Shown here: piece after piece, positions 1 to 12,635 of the stretch
Position numbering within the stretch: the stretch's first letter is position 1
Layout: every line of letters begins with the position of its first letter
DNA from: Nageia nagi
Lineage: Eukaryota; Pinophyta
Direction of reading: 5' to 3'
Assembly: GCA_050084985.1 (NCBI GenBank)
Contig: JBITNC010000001.1
Location: 21,948,001 to 22,012,000, forward strand
DNA length: 64,000 nucleotides
Translations under genes and position numbers: made by a program
The notes under the pieces: generated by a model
Database searches by the model: none
What the model was told of the DNA's origin: nothing
The model's input: only the letters and a program-made list of their open reading frames with translations

Positions 1-1008
1 ATGAGAAGCAACTCCTCTAACTCTTGCATCATATCTATGCTCACTAATATTAGCTACCACATGGGTAGCTTGTTTAATGAGAGTCTAGATGACCTAACTC
101 AATGCTCCTAATGCTGAAACCACTACCTAATTGAAAGTAGGTGCAAGAATAAAATTTGGATTAGGAGGGGGGATGAGTGGTGCGGGATGCATAGGTCAAC
201 CTAGATTAGCCCATTCTTATGGTCTATTTTTCCCTAAGCCATGACTAATTCCTTGATTATGTATCATGTAAAAATAATTAATCAATATGTTTTCCCAATA
301 CATACTCAGCATATATTTTCTTCCAAAAATATAAAAGGACATCAAAATTAGAATGTGGTGGTTTATGAAACATAATACATCATTAATTCCAAAACATTTA
401 AGCTATCATGCACGAATCATATAAGGAATTATTTCTTTATTATGTGGGATGGGTTGCCTAGTTGATGGATCAATAAAGGGTGGAGTAAGAGTGGCTTTAG
501 TAATACCTAACTTGTTGACTTATCAAGTGGAGATAACATCTAAATAATGCTCTCTCATACAATCTCTCCATGACTCAAAATCATATATATCCCCATCAAC
601 ATATATAATAGTATCAACTACAATTTGCATCTTTGATGCAAATTGTATAACATGGCTTGAGGAACTATGAATACTCTTGATGTGATCTACTTTTTTTCTT
701 GTAATTCATTGATATTATGAGCAATATAATATCATAACTACTACTCATTTATATCAACAAGTGGGGGTGGAGGGGGTGAAGGTTCGACATGTGGATTGGG
801 TAAATTTTGTAGGATGTATTGGTTCACATCATCCAATGTCTCATATATACCATAATAAAAGGCATTAGATGACTCATCCATGATAATAAAAAGGCACCTA
901 CAAACATTAACAATTACATAGAAATAGAAATAAAATCAAAAAATTGAATAAAAATAAAACAAATTGCATTATTTATAAATTAGATAGAAATAGATAACTA
1001 GACAACTA
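1..1008. other. unassigned AT-rich DNA
   Basis: No recognisable gene. The only coding-like stretch is a 46-codon minus-strand reading frame at 741-881 that ends in a proline-rich tail with five consecutive Pro. I cannot link it to a family and its length is compatible with chance. Confidence 0.3.
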
Positions 1009-1009
1009 T

Positions 1010-1045
<36 letters not shown>

Positions 1046-1060
1046 ATATATATATATTAT
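1009..1060. repeat. (AT)n microsatellite
   Basis: About 52 bp of almost pure AT dinucleotide, broken by two TATTA interruptions. It lies between unassigned DNA and the copia relic; the stretch 1061-1559 that follows shows no feature. Confidence 0.9.
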
Positions 1061-1559
1061 TAAGAAGATGTATGGTATATATCCAATCTAAAGGACTATA
1101 ATTGGATCCAAAGATAGTTATTACACTAAAGTGAAAAGCAAAAATCTAGGAGTTGGAAGCATATATGCCTAACAATTATTTATTTAAGGAACAATATTTA
1201 AAAAAATTCTATCATGTAAATTACATTTATTTTTTCTAAATTTACATGATTTACATTATTAAACTAGAAGTTTATGCATATTAAATTTACATGATTTATA
1301 TCTTCACTTTGTATAAGGCTTAGATTTTTTATCCTTCATTTTTTATTCTTGCTCTCTCATTAAGGCTTTTGGTTGTTTAAGAAGATTGGATAGTTTAGTG
1401 TTTATGTTCAATCCAATTCTAACTAAACTTTTGTTTGTTTATGATCAATCCAATTGTAACTAGACATATCACTTAAATAGAAATGGAGTGAGATCAAACT
1501 TAGTGTGGATCTCTTAAAAAATATTAAGTTATGATGGTTAGGTACATATTCTAGATGAG

Positions 1560-3115
1560 AGAAGAATCAAGTTATTACCAAAGAATAAAAAGTATCTATG
1601 TTAGATAAAATGAGGTATCCAAGTATTATAGGCTATAAAATCATGTGGCATACAAAAATATTAGAGTATAGGTGTTATATTTAATAAATGGACCCTTTTC
1701 ACTTGATTCATTTACTTCTCACATTGATGGTGGTAAAAATATAGCTTATGAATTTTGAGAATATGAGCATGATGATCATGGTAACACTACTAATTTAATG
1801 AATTCTCAAGGATATAGCCAAAACATAGATACAAAACTACTTTGAGGGATCCTTAGTGTGAGTAGCTTAACTTATACTTGGTTGGAGGGAGAACACATAG
1901 ATAATTACAATAGGTAAAATTATACACTCATGGTTAAGGTTAAGAAATGAATGATCCTCATAATTTTAAAAAGTATTATGGAAAACTTGAGTGGGATGTA
2001 GTGGTAATGAATACATATGATGCATTGATGAGGAACAACACATGTGAGTTAGTTCCTTGGACAAAGAGCAAAAATATTGTTAGATATAAATGGTTCTATA
2101 GGATGAAATGCACATTTATGGATGAGATAAGATTAGATTAATAGCTTAGGAATATTTTTATTATAAGGGTATAAAATATAATGAGATATTTTCTCCAGTA
2201 GGTTGGATTGAATTTTTTCATGTTATGCTAGACATGGCTTCTTATTTTGGTTAAGAGGTATGCAAAATGGATGTACATTACATATGTTGGAAAAACCATT
2301 AAGAGAATGGTATAAGAAAATAAATACTTTTTTAATTATATATATATACATAGAAAATAATATAAATCTAAGGTGGATAAGTTGGAATTCTTATTCTATA
2401 TGTATATGAATTTATTCTCTAATGAACTTTTTCATGAACATTAAAGACATGAATACTAGGATGCAATATACTATTAAGATGATATATATTGGTTTATTTC
2501 TAGTTTTTGGGCCTATTGGTTGGAAAATGAGGGATGGTATTTTTCATTCATTACTTAAGTATGACTTGGAACCCTCAAAGAAATTGAAAATAAAAAATTA
2601 TAATGTGTCTAATTAGGAATCCTATGGCTCTAGAATGGAGTTTTCTAGGACATATTTAGATAACTAATAGTTAATATCCTTTTGTATCATTCACTAGTGA
2701 GAAATTTACTGTATATGATATATGATAGATCAAATATTACTTTTATACTTTCATATATGGAAATATATATATAGAAAATCCATGACAGGTACATTACACA
2801 ATATATAAGATAATTTTGATGTATATCAAAGGGACATTAAAGATGAGCATCATATATAAGAGTGATATGCACCCAAGTTGGTTTGATATTTATATTCCAT
2901 TATTTGTGAAGTTAATAAGTATGATAGATAATATATGTTAAGGTATTTATTTACTTTTGGAGATGATAAACTTATGTAGTTGAATAAGAAGTAAGCTGTA
3001 ATGTCTAAATCTTCTATGAAGGATGAGGATTAACCTTATTTTATGGTGGAAGAACATATCCAATTATCATGTTATCTACTTCAAGAGCTTAGTAGCAAAT
3101 AGTAGGGATCATATT
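1560..3115 (+). pseudogene. Ty1/copia pol relic (IN end, RT, RNase H)
   Basis: Frames are broken by many stops and indels, but copia landmarks occur in order. Around 1560-1700 there is text like the end of the integrase region. At 1947-2141 an open stretch carries the RT start (W, A, E, L..N.TCELV, then the KNIVRYKW-like motif). At 2160-2280 come KGIKYNEIFSPV-like and CKMDV-like RT blocks. Around 2770-2860 is the NP..H..I..IL.YIKGT linker typical between copia RT and RNase H. At 2940-3110 the GYLFTFGDD-like RNase H block is followed by a HIQLSCYLLQEL-like end. The IN-before-RT order identifies copia rather than gypsy. The relic stops where LTR beta-1 starts, so element D probably inserted into it. 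No LTRs of its own were found. Confidence 0.75.
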
Positions 3116-4034
3116 TGTAGACACCCAAACATGACTCTTCTTTTGATAGATGAAAGAAGGACAAAAAATTAAAATATTATTATAAATTTTATAATAAAAT
3201 GCCAATCACCAACATCCAACTCCAAATATCAACAACTCAAGCCATACATTGGCATTCGATAACTAGATGTCAATGACTCTTTGATTGGATAAATCAAAAT
3301 AAAAATAGTAAGTTTTTGAAGTGACTTGGATAAAAAACTATGGATTATGAATGAATCAACATCCATCCTATGTGCCTAAGCTTCATATTATCACCATGAC
3401 AAAGCTAGATAAGCTTTTTTATCTAGATTTATATCTCTAAAATAGAATCTTTATTAGTTTTCTTACTTTATAAATCAAAACTTCAATATTGAAGTAAGGG
3501 ACTCGATTTCAAGGTAAAGTAACTTCTAAAATTCATCCAAGACCTTAATGAGTAGACTAATTTACTTTGATGCTTTTTACATGTTCATTTTATTTTGAAT
3601 ATCATGTTTCTTTTTTTAAATGTATATGTATGTTTGAGGTATTTTTTGTTTGCATATGTGTAGGGTCTACAGGTGTTGAACAACACAATTGTTAAGGGTA
3701 TTCAAATAGAGAATAACAAAAGAAATTAAAGTTTATTTATAGACTTTAGGATATAGAATTGAACACTTGCAAATGTAGAAAAGAAATATCAAAAACTAGG
3801 GGTTATACACCAAAAACCAATACCAATCATCAAAAAATTGCACTAGGATGTCGATGACTCTTTTAGCAGCCATAGAGGCCCAAAACCTACTTTGTAAAAG
3901 CCCTCAAGATAAGGCAAAATGAATATAGAGATTTGTTACTATAAATTTGAGGTTTATCCAAGAGTAATAAAGAATATATTTATCTTAATAATGCTTGTCT
4001 TATTTTCCAATAGGGTTGCTTTTTGGGTAGTACA
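3116..4034 (+). repeat. LTR beta-1, probable 5' LTR of element D
   Basis: It starts TGTAGACACC, ends GGGTAGTACA and interrupts the copia relic. It is colinear with 53273-54154: same start, a GTAGG(G/A)TC(T/C)ACA block about 540 bp in, and the same TTTTGGGT(A/G)GTACA end. The two copies are strongly diverged. A candidate primer-binding region (ttttgatgctagaagg) follows directly at 4035, as expected for a 5' LTR. Confidence 0.55.
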
Positions 4035-5990
4035 TTTTGATGCTAGAAGGAGGGCCCTAGCATGCAGACAACATCAATGATGAAATACAAGGATTTTTTA
4101 CACTTTTATGATTATTTTCATAGTTTATGTCTTATGGTATTTAGTCTGATTATGTTTTGATTATTCTATATTTTTTCTAGTTCAAGTTACAAATCTCTAG
4201 TGATTGGGTATTGAATGTTGATGATTGGATTAGGATGAAAACTACTAGATTGAAATGCGAACAATTGAAGACAAAGGTAGAATTTTTAATTCTCATACAT
4301 ATAGCGAGCATAATGTAGGAGCTAAAGATGGGAATCAAGAATGAACCCCTTATTTGTGATTCCTTTACTAAAAATGCATGTAAGGAGGAATAGTTAATAT
4401 TAATGGAAAAAATGCATTTTTTTTTAATATCCTTGTTGTTTAGTTTCAAAACATTTATTCACTTATTTTTCAGGTAGAGATCATACAAAATAAAATATCT
4501 TATTTAATAATTTTTCTATTTTCACCCACTTATGCTCTCCCTTTGTGCTAAAAAGTGATCTAAGGTGCCCATAATGGATAAGATAGAAAAAACATAAATG
4601 AATTTTTTCTTTTTCTATTATCACATTAGTTTGGTGAATAAATGTACACTAAGTTACTTCCACACTTGGAAGGGTAATTAAGTATCATTAAACTTGGAAT
4701 GAACATAAGGTGAATGAATCAAGATTAAGGTAGATTATGATACATTAAATTGGTTAATGAATTTGATGGTTATGTTTACACATTAATACTCTTACTTATC
4801 TGCCTTACCACATAGAAAGGTGATCAAAGGTGATTGTGACTCGTAATGAAGGGGAATGAACTTGTATTAAAAAGAAATTTGCTCACATTAAAGGCTTCTT
4901 ACTTATCTTCCCTTACCACATCAAGAGACGATTGAAGGAGATTGTGACTTGTAAGAAGAGGTAATAAACCACACTTAAATAATTCTATTATCAAAAGTGT
5001 TAATGAACCTCATTAAAAGGTAATGAATCTCATGGGTTATTTAGATCAAGTTACATACTAATTAAAATAATGTTTGAATCATATTAAAAAAGTTTAATCA
5101 ATGGATATGTATGATTATGAGGGTTAGAATTTGCATCCATAAGTACTTTATTTTAGTTAAATGCATATTCATAAGGCCTAGTAAAATGAACATCAATGAG
5201 TTGGAGGTCATTACCAACCATTTAGTATCATTTTCTTATGTCCCCACCAACAAAATACAATGAGCCTTAGAGCCAAAATCTAGAGATGAATATTGGGCTC
5301 CTAGGTTAGAATTCATTACTTTCCATTGAACAACTATAAAAAAGGGAATATACTTATATTTAATCACTAAGATAGATCTCAACAATATTCCCTAAACCTC
5401 ATTGCACTAAGGGGAATACTTTAAGTACCAATTCGTTACTTAGCCTTAGATAGACTAGTAGGATTACCAATCCACCTTGATTAAGCACTTAACTAGACAA
5501 AACAATTTAAGGAAACTAAAAAGAATAAAACATAAAAATTCACATCATTCATATTAAAAAGATGAACTAAATATACCAAAGAAAAAGATAACCACACCAA
5601 AAGCATAAGTATTCATGTAGGTTGTTTATGCATTCAATTATTTTCTTGTAACCATAAATTCAAAAGATAATATAAAATTGCTATGATCAATATTTGCTTT
5701 CTTTTAGTTTGTTTAAACACCAAAAAATTAAAACAAAATGAAAAAGAGATAGAAAATGGTTCATACTCATTCCTAAAGAGCCCGTCAATAATGAGAATCA
5801 TATGATTAAAACTATCTAGAGAAAACAAAAAGTCATAGGTCTAGTAGGAATATTTTGAAAAGAGAAACTCTTTGAAACACAAATCTTGAAGTTTACTCAA
5901 ACCCTATTGATAATGACATAAATTCAATTAAACAATGTTTGATACAATTAAGAATATATCATTCTTCTCATTCTCATAGTATTCCTCTAG
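4035..5990 (+). other. leader of element D (non-coding)
   Basis: About 2 kb between LTR beta-1 and gag with no usable reading frame. The part at about 4550-5220 is recognisably homologous to 29205-30080 in front of the gag of element C: both have repeated 'ggtgat(c/t)..aggtgat' blocks and 'gaatgaac..cattaa' blocks in the same order. This places D and C in one family. A 90-codon minus-strand frame at 4177-4449 looks like chance. Confidence 0.5.
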
Positions 5991-5999
5991 ATCTAGAAT

Positions 6000-7625
6000 A
6001 TCTAAGGGAGGATAAATAAGCAACAAATAATGTATAAGAGAATGAGGAAGAAAACATCCCTCCTTCACAAGCCTATTCCATTAATACTATGTTTCAAAGA
6101 GGTCCTTATAAACCAAATTATAATCATGTCACATGCTACCTACCAGATGGATATTTAGTTCAATCATATTTAAGAAGAGATGATTATACTCCTTCCATAA
6201 TACCTAATAAAATAGAATAATTTGATGATTGAATATCCATACATATAACTACTCCAATGCTAGATTCAAGAGATCACTTCAAAGTTTATTATAATCCTTT
6301 TCATATTTTAAAATAAAATACACCAACTCCTTTGGTAATTTATAGAATACCTAAAGAAGAGTATGATATAAAGGATAAACATAATTCAGCAAAGTTTAAG
6401 TTGCAAGAAATACCTCTTTATGTGAATAGGAAAGAGTGTCCACCTCAAAATAACATACAACAACCACAATGATAAGGGTTGGATCTTTACGATCAAGGTG
6501 TACAATAAAAAGAAAAACCCATTGGGTTTACTAAATAACAATGGTTACAATTGTAACTAGTGTTTAACTTAAATCAAAGTAAATCACCAACAATTTATCA
6601 TAATAAGAAAAATGTTCAAACCCAACATGGATGTAATCAAATGCTAGGTATATTTATAAAAGGATAATCCAAAATGTGATCTTTATCACCATCTGGTCAT
6701 GGAGTGTATAAATATCAAGATCCTTATCTATTTAAAAGGAAAGAAGTTTCACTTAGAAATTGATAAAATGAACTTCATAAACATCACTTACCTCCATTGA
6801 GAGATAAGGGAGAACCATACTACCCACCCAGACCATAATTACCCTAATGACCACTCCAACAACCTCCACCTCCTTCTACATTATATGATGGGACTTATTC
6901 TGATGCCAAGACACCTTCTGAACCAAGGTATGAATTATTCCCAAGGTATGAAGAAAGAATAGATAATAGGAATGATGAATATCCTATGTATCCCCAAAAT
7001 CAATTAGAATAAAAGGATGATCTTGGTAAAATATTAAAGAAAGTTTGAAGGGAGTTATGTATGTAAGGTGAGAAAAAGATATCATACAAAATAATTAATA
7101 TTCCCAAAAAAGAGATTATTTTTAAATTAAAAATTCCGAAAATTGAACCATTTAAAGGAAAGGAAGATCCCAAAGAACATCTCATATGATTCAAATATTC
7201 AATTTATATCATTACTAATGATGATGTACTAATGCTATGTATCTTTCCCATGATACTTACAATTCAAGAAATGGATTGGTACAACAACGTAGCTAAATAT
7301 AGCATTAGTTCATATGATCAATTAGTAAATTTATTCTTGGAACACTTTAGGATCAACATTAAAGATAAAGCTCTCATCACTAATTATACAAGACTATAAC
7401 AATTTCTAGATGAATTAGTTACTAATTTCATCTCAAGATGGAGAGTAATATTGACAAGCATGCCTTATAATCTACCTCAAGAGGAGTTATTCAAGAGTTT
7501 TATTCAAAGCTATTTAAGGCCTATTTCCACTTATTACATCAAAATAACATCAAAAGTTTTTGAAAAAGAAATGACAACCACTTAAAATAATTTTAAGCAC
7601 TATAAACATATAAAATAATGGTTTC
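6000..7625 (+). pseudogene. Ty3/gypsy gag relic of element D
   Basis: The N-terminal part (about 6000-7080) is acidic and proline-rich, with a run of Pro near 6860. The capsid-like domain (Retrotrans_gag type) runs from about 7135 to 7560: an IEPFKGKEDPKEHL-like start, a DWYNN.-like centre, SSYDQLVNLFLEHFRI, then FISRWR and SYLRPI. The same string of motifs occurs in element C at 32320-32740, at higher identity than to any other gag here. Several in-frame stops, such as one inside the DPKEHL..F segment, make it a pseudogene. The homology breaks off at about 7620, and PR, RT and most of IN of this copy are absent. Relic F (12.4-14.1 kb), from the same family, may be its 3' part, separated by E. 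Confidence 0.75.
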
Positions 7626-9278
7626 ACCCACTATGGAGAGAATGGGAAGGATCCCTAGGGTTTGATTTGAATTTGAAAAATATATAAGAGAAATTTACAA
7701 ATCAAATCTCATTTTAACTTTTTTTCTGACCTTTTCAAGTGCTTTGGTACCCTACTGATTAGGTGACCTATTACTGATCATTTGTTTACCTAGCATCTAT
7801 TATTTTTTACCTATTTTGACTTTTTCATGACCAATGGAGGGTTGTATGCACTGAATTATGCTTTGTTGACCTTCTTGTACACTATTTATATTTTTTCTTC
7901 CATTATTTATGGAGGATGATTCTTGGAGAGGGGTTGACCATCTCATCACTAGATAAAGAGGCCATATCGTAGAGTACCTTCATGCTTTATTATTTGATCA
8001 TGTGGTAAATTTGATGTTTAATTATAATTTTTATATAATTTTTATTTTTTAATCTTCTTTAATTATTCAAATTTCCATTTATTTGAACAATATATTTCAC
8101 TTATTCAATTATGATTCACTCCATTGCAAAAGCACAAAGTTCTTATTTAGGGAGGACCCATGGTCACAAGAGCTCTAGAGAACACCAGACTATTGTACAT
8201 TGAAGATGAAGGCTAGCAATCCTAGCCATCGTAGGGCATATACAATAGGACCTACCCCTACTTATAGCCTTAGTAAAGAGATGGGGCCCAAACTATTGTA
8301 CATTTCACCTTCCCCCAAGTGAAATGAATATTACCTTATTATACATCTACTCCATCTAGGGCATTCCCATTAGGGGAAGCCTAGTCCATCAAAGGGAGCT
8401 TTCAGATAATAATATCTAGGAGCAGGAGGCATTTTGGTTGATAAAGGAGGTATACCATGATTGGGAGCATCGAGCTACTTGATTGGAAAAGGTCTATATA
8501 TTTACCCTAATAGGGTGATACTTGTGTTTGTATGTCATGGTTATTATAGCTACCTACATTTGTCTTGACAAGTGTAGCTCAACATTCCCTCTTAGCTTAG
8601 TTTGGGTCATGAGATAGATCTATTAGAGGGGACCATAATTTTCTTGGGGGCCCCTTGTATTTTCTTAGTTATACATGGAATTGTACAACTTCATCAACAT
8701 TGATAAGTTCAACATGATGATAGCACATGTTGAGCTACTATAATGCATTAAAAATAAAATTTTCTACAAAAAGATAATACATGTAATAAACTTAATTACA
8801 CAAAATCATAGAGATAATATGACATTATTATCTAAATTTAAGCACTATAACCATTTAATCCATCTCATTTAAGAAACACAAATCACTTTACAAGGTAGGT
8901 ACCAAAGGGGTAAATAGGGACTATATCAAAGTTTCATACATTTTTATTTTAAGATGTTAGGAAAACTAGTAAGTGACCAATCCAATGAAATCAAAATACA
9001 TTAAGCATGATGGAAATACTATCCTTTATCATTCTATTCTATGAAAAGTACATCATTGACTACATGAAATAGACCAAATACACTGCTAGTGACATGAGCA
9101 GTAATGAAAGAGATGGTAAAATAAAGAAATAGTGTGAAGAATAACTTTCATGAACTAGAAAAAGTAATGAACTTATGCAATGAAAGAGCAATAATTCATA
9201 ATGACTAAGAAGATGAACAACTTAACTAACATATAGTATAGGTACAAGCTTGGAATTTTAACTACTTACTTTGCATTC
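7626..9278. other. unassigned segment
   Basis: No recognisable protein domain on either strand. The part at about 8110-8690 is visibly less AT-rich, with several CCCC/GGGG runs (ggggcccaaac, gggggcccc), and could be an LTR or leader of an unidentified element, but I found no second copy in the window. Confidence 0.3.
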
Positions 9279-11450
9279 CTAGGGGGTTTTTACAACCCAA
9301 ATACATTTTATAGAGGTAGGAATAAAAAGAGGCACCTTTGATTTTATGTTTTTCATGTCAATGGTACTATAGGAACAATTGTTCATGTTGCTAGCAGTGT
9401 TAGTCTTTGTTCCATTTCCAATTTGTTTTTGGCTATCATGGTTACATCCATGTTTGTGAGAAAAATAATAATGCAAGTCATTAGAAGTACTTAACTTGCC
9501 TATGCAACCTCTTGATTGTGAAGGAGGTAAAGGATTGGTAAACACCCCTAGCTACTCATTATCAAGATGTACAAGTCTATCCTCCATAGTAGTGTTATCA
9601 TCCATCTTAATGGCCTTTTGGTCAATTAAATCATGTATTATATGCCTTAAGTAATTTCTTGTTATATGTCCAAGTACCATGTGATAATTGTAAAATTCTT
9701 CATATCTAAAATTTTTAGGTACACCATTAGGAAACTTAGGCTCAACAATAGGTGGAAGTTCAATAAGACCTTTTAACAAAACATTCAAAATATTATCAAT
9801 AATGTCAATCAATAGTGTAAATTATCTTTTAGGTTTTTAATTAGCTACCTTTTCTTATGATCAACATTATTCACTTCAATTCTCCTGTTATTTTTAGAAG
9901 TTTGAATTTTCTTTTCATATTTGACTAGTTTATTACACATAGAATACAACTTTTTAATAGAAACCTCTTTTTTAAGCACAACATCCAACATTTTGCCCAA
10001 TGCCATTTTACCACTAAAAATAACCAATAACTTATATATGAAAAATAAAGCATTTCCAAATGTATCTTTCAAATCTTATTTAGGCATAGTAATTTGATTA
10101 GTTGTATGCTTCCATATTGTCATAAAATCATGCATAGATTGACTAGGAAATTGCTTAATTTTGCCTAAATATTTGAAATACACTTTTTTAGTAACATTAT
10201 ACTTGAAATATTGTTAAAATTAATTGATTAGATCCTCATAAATGTCAATTCTCTTTTTAGGAAGCTAAAAAACACCACTTCAATGCATCATCCTTTAGAC
10301 TGTGTGAAAATAATTTAGCAAGCAAATCTTTATCATGCATATATTCCATAGCTTCTTCCTGAAATTTTCTAACATGCACTCTAGGATCTTGTAAACCATT
10401 AAACTTAGAAAACTTAATACTCTTTTTTCCAATAAGCATTTTAGAAAGAATTCTATTAGTTAAAAACCTTTTTAAGAAAAATAAGAAATCTTCATCATCA
10501 AGTAATTTATTTTTAGATGTGCTAATCCCTTTGTTTGTGGAGCTATATTTCAAGGGTGGTGGAGGGTATTAAGGTGGAACTTGTGCCTTTTTCAATTCCT
10601 TTTCTTTAATTATAGAGAATGGACCTATTCTATTCTATGTTTCATGTTCAATTTTATCAAGTAATTTAACTATGAACTCTAATTGCTTTTCATAAGGTTC
10701 CAAATGAAAGGAGTAGTTTCTTAAACATCATGAAGGATTTCAACCTTAACATTATGATCATATAATGTCCATATAGGATTATGATTATAGGCATTATTAA
10801 AAACATCAGCAACTTGATCTTTAATCTTAATATCCAAATCTTCATTTTGCAAAATAGTCTTACCTTTAGAAAGCATACCTCTTTTTAAGTGATCAAGCTT
10901 GAGGATGAGGTAGTCATGGTCTTCATATTCACTTTCTATATCATTGTTTGCAACATTTTCCTCACTCATAGGTTGTATTACATTTTCATTTTTCTTTAAG
11001 AAGAGGTTTTTTCTATTCTCATCCATGTCATCAGTGTGTCTCTCATAGTTTAACATGCGTTAGCATCATTGATTTTGAGGTTAGAAACCTTGTGTACTGA
11101 TTTACTTGGAAGTTCATAAGAAAATAGAATGAATCTAAAGTAATAGATTATTCTTAGACTAACTCATTATTAGTTAAAATATCAATAATAATAGGAGCAT
11201 TATGAGTAACATAATATTCTAACTTTTCTCAATCAGGTAACAATTCTTGCATGGATCTTACATGAGGAGGAATTCTATCCACTTTAGGAATATAATCTAC
11301 ATCATTAGAAGAATTAGCAGTAGTATTCAAGCTAATGTTTGCAAACTTAGCAAAATAATGAGGATTTTCACCAACAATATTCATTTTTTTGCTAGAGCTT
11401 GTGGATTTAGTATCAGTATGAGCATCAAGATGAGGTTCTTGCAAAGATAG
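9279..11450 (-). pseudogene. Ty3/gypsy gag relic (element E)
   Basis: Read right to left. An acidic N-terminal region covers 11444-10721 (open stretches 11444-11229 and 11056-10721). A capsid-like domain begins at about 10430 with FSKFNG..DPR.HV..F.EE and continues through LFSHSLKDDALKW at about 10270. It goes on to about 9850 through shifted frames with Q..FKYNV, SMHDFM..WK and KMLDVVLKK-like blocks. The C-terminal part (9812-9552) has a decayed zinc-knuckle region (YNYH..LGH..RNYLRHIIHDLIDQ), where the expected Cys residues are now Tyr or absent. No pol follows on the left, so the element is truncated there. The gag differs from the D/C type. It lies between D's gag and F's integrase end, in opposite orientation, so it may have inserted into a D/F element. 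Confidence 0.7.
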
Positions 11451-12410
11451 GTCAAGGTTATGTCTAACACATCTTCAAAATATCATTGAAATGAAACTTT
11501 TCTTGATACACTTTAGGGTTTTATTCATTAAGGTGCATATTTTGAACATAGGTAGAACAAACCTAAGTTTTATCATTTTATCTAGCTATTATTCAAAGAG
11601 CTTCAAGTAAAGGGATCAATAATAGCAAAAATGGATTCATGACTTTTTAGAAAGATGCCCTAGGTCAAGACCTAGGTGTGTAAGAATGTTAGGTTCAACA
11701 AAATGTAAAACCAAAAATATGTAAATACAAAAATAAATAAATTTTGGTCTATTGTATACAATGAATAAAGTACTCTATATCAGATTATAACAAATATACA
11801 TGAAACATATAAACTTGATACAAAGTAGGGCTTGTAGAAATATTGTGTATAATCTTTAAAGTAGAATAACAATAAATATTTGAAGGATTATGATCATAAT
11901 TCAAATGAGCTCATAATATATGTTTTCTAGAATAGTCACATGAGTCCTCTAAAATCTGCACCTCTCAATCATGAAGGTACATGGCATTGGCTGAATAGAT
12001 ATGGCATGCCACTCATGCCATAGGAATGGTAGTTTTGTTTTACACAAAAGGGAGAGATAGTAGATCTTAGAGTGTTAATAAATTCTCAAATATATATGGC
12101 ATTAAGAGGCACCATTGGTATAATATTTGGGAGAACCACCTGTCAGATAGATCTAATAGGGATGTCAACCTTCATCTTTAGTATTTATAACCTACAAGGA
12201 AACAAAAAGGAGTGAAATATGACACATAGCAATAACAATAATCATTTCAATGTTCAAGATAACTTAAAATATAAACTATGGTATGTGATATTACATTGGC
12301 CCTAATACATTGTGTTGTAATGTAATAGAATTTCATCTTGATTTATGTATTATTGCCTTTTAATTATTTAATGTGCTAAATATGATTTATTAAATAAATA
12401 ATAAATCATT
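11451..12410. other. possible LTR and leader of element E; unproven
   Basis: Located where the 5' LTR of a minus-strand element with this gag should be. A TGTTAGGTTC start lies at 11687. I could not find a second copy or a convincing primer-binding site, so the assignment rests on position only. It contains a perfect 8-bp inverted repeat, CCTAGGTC-AA-GACCTAGG, at 11659-11676. Confidence 0.25.
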
Positions 12411-12575
12411 TTTAGGCTTATACACAACTTCATGATAAATTTGTTCCTAATTGGTTAGGACTTCACATAATTAAAACAAACTTTGGTTCAAAAGCATATC
12501 ACTTAGCTGATATAGAAGGTAATGAAGTGCATGAATCAATATATATGAAACATCTTCATCCATTTTATAGTTAAA
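12411..12575 (+). pseudogene. gypsy integrase C-terminal fragment (relic F)
   Basis: A short open stretch reads KF.PNWLG.H.IK..FGSKAYHLAD, then EGNE..ESIYMKHLHPFYS, then a stop. This is the usual C-terminal end of Tat integrases (compare N1: NWVGPYLI..VFGRGAYRL, LKKYY). The matching end in element C at about 45180-45300 shares LG.., the Leu-x-EGNE block and HLHPFYS, so F and C belong to one family. Everything upstream in pol is missing. Confidence 0.7.
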
Positions 12576-12635
12576 ATTACTAAAAATATTAAAGGTTTTA
12601 TAATGAAATAATAAAAATAAATGAATTTAATAGAT

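Noticed and set aside
7592-8850. 14-bp direct repeat (tttaagcactataa) at 7592 and 8837 as a LINE-type target duplication
   Set aside because: Matches of this length are expected by chance in 64 kb of AT-rich DNA, and no LINE protein or poly-A tail lies between.
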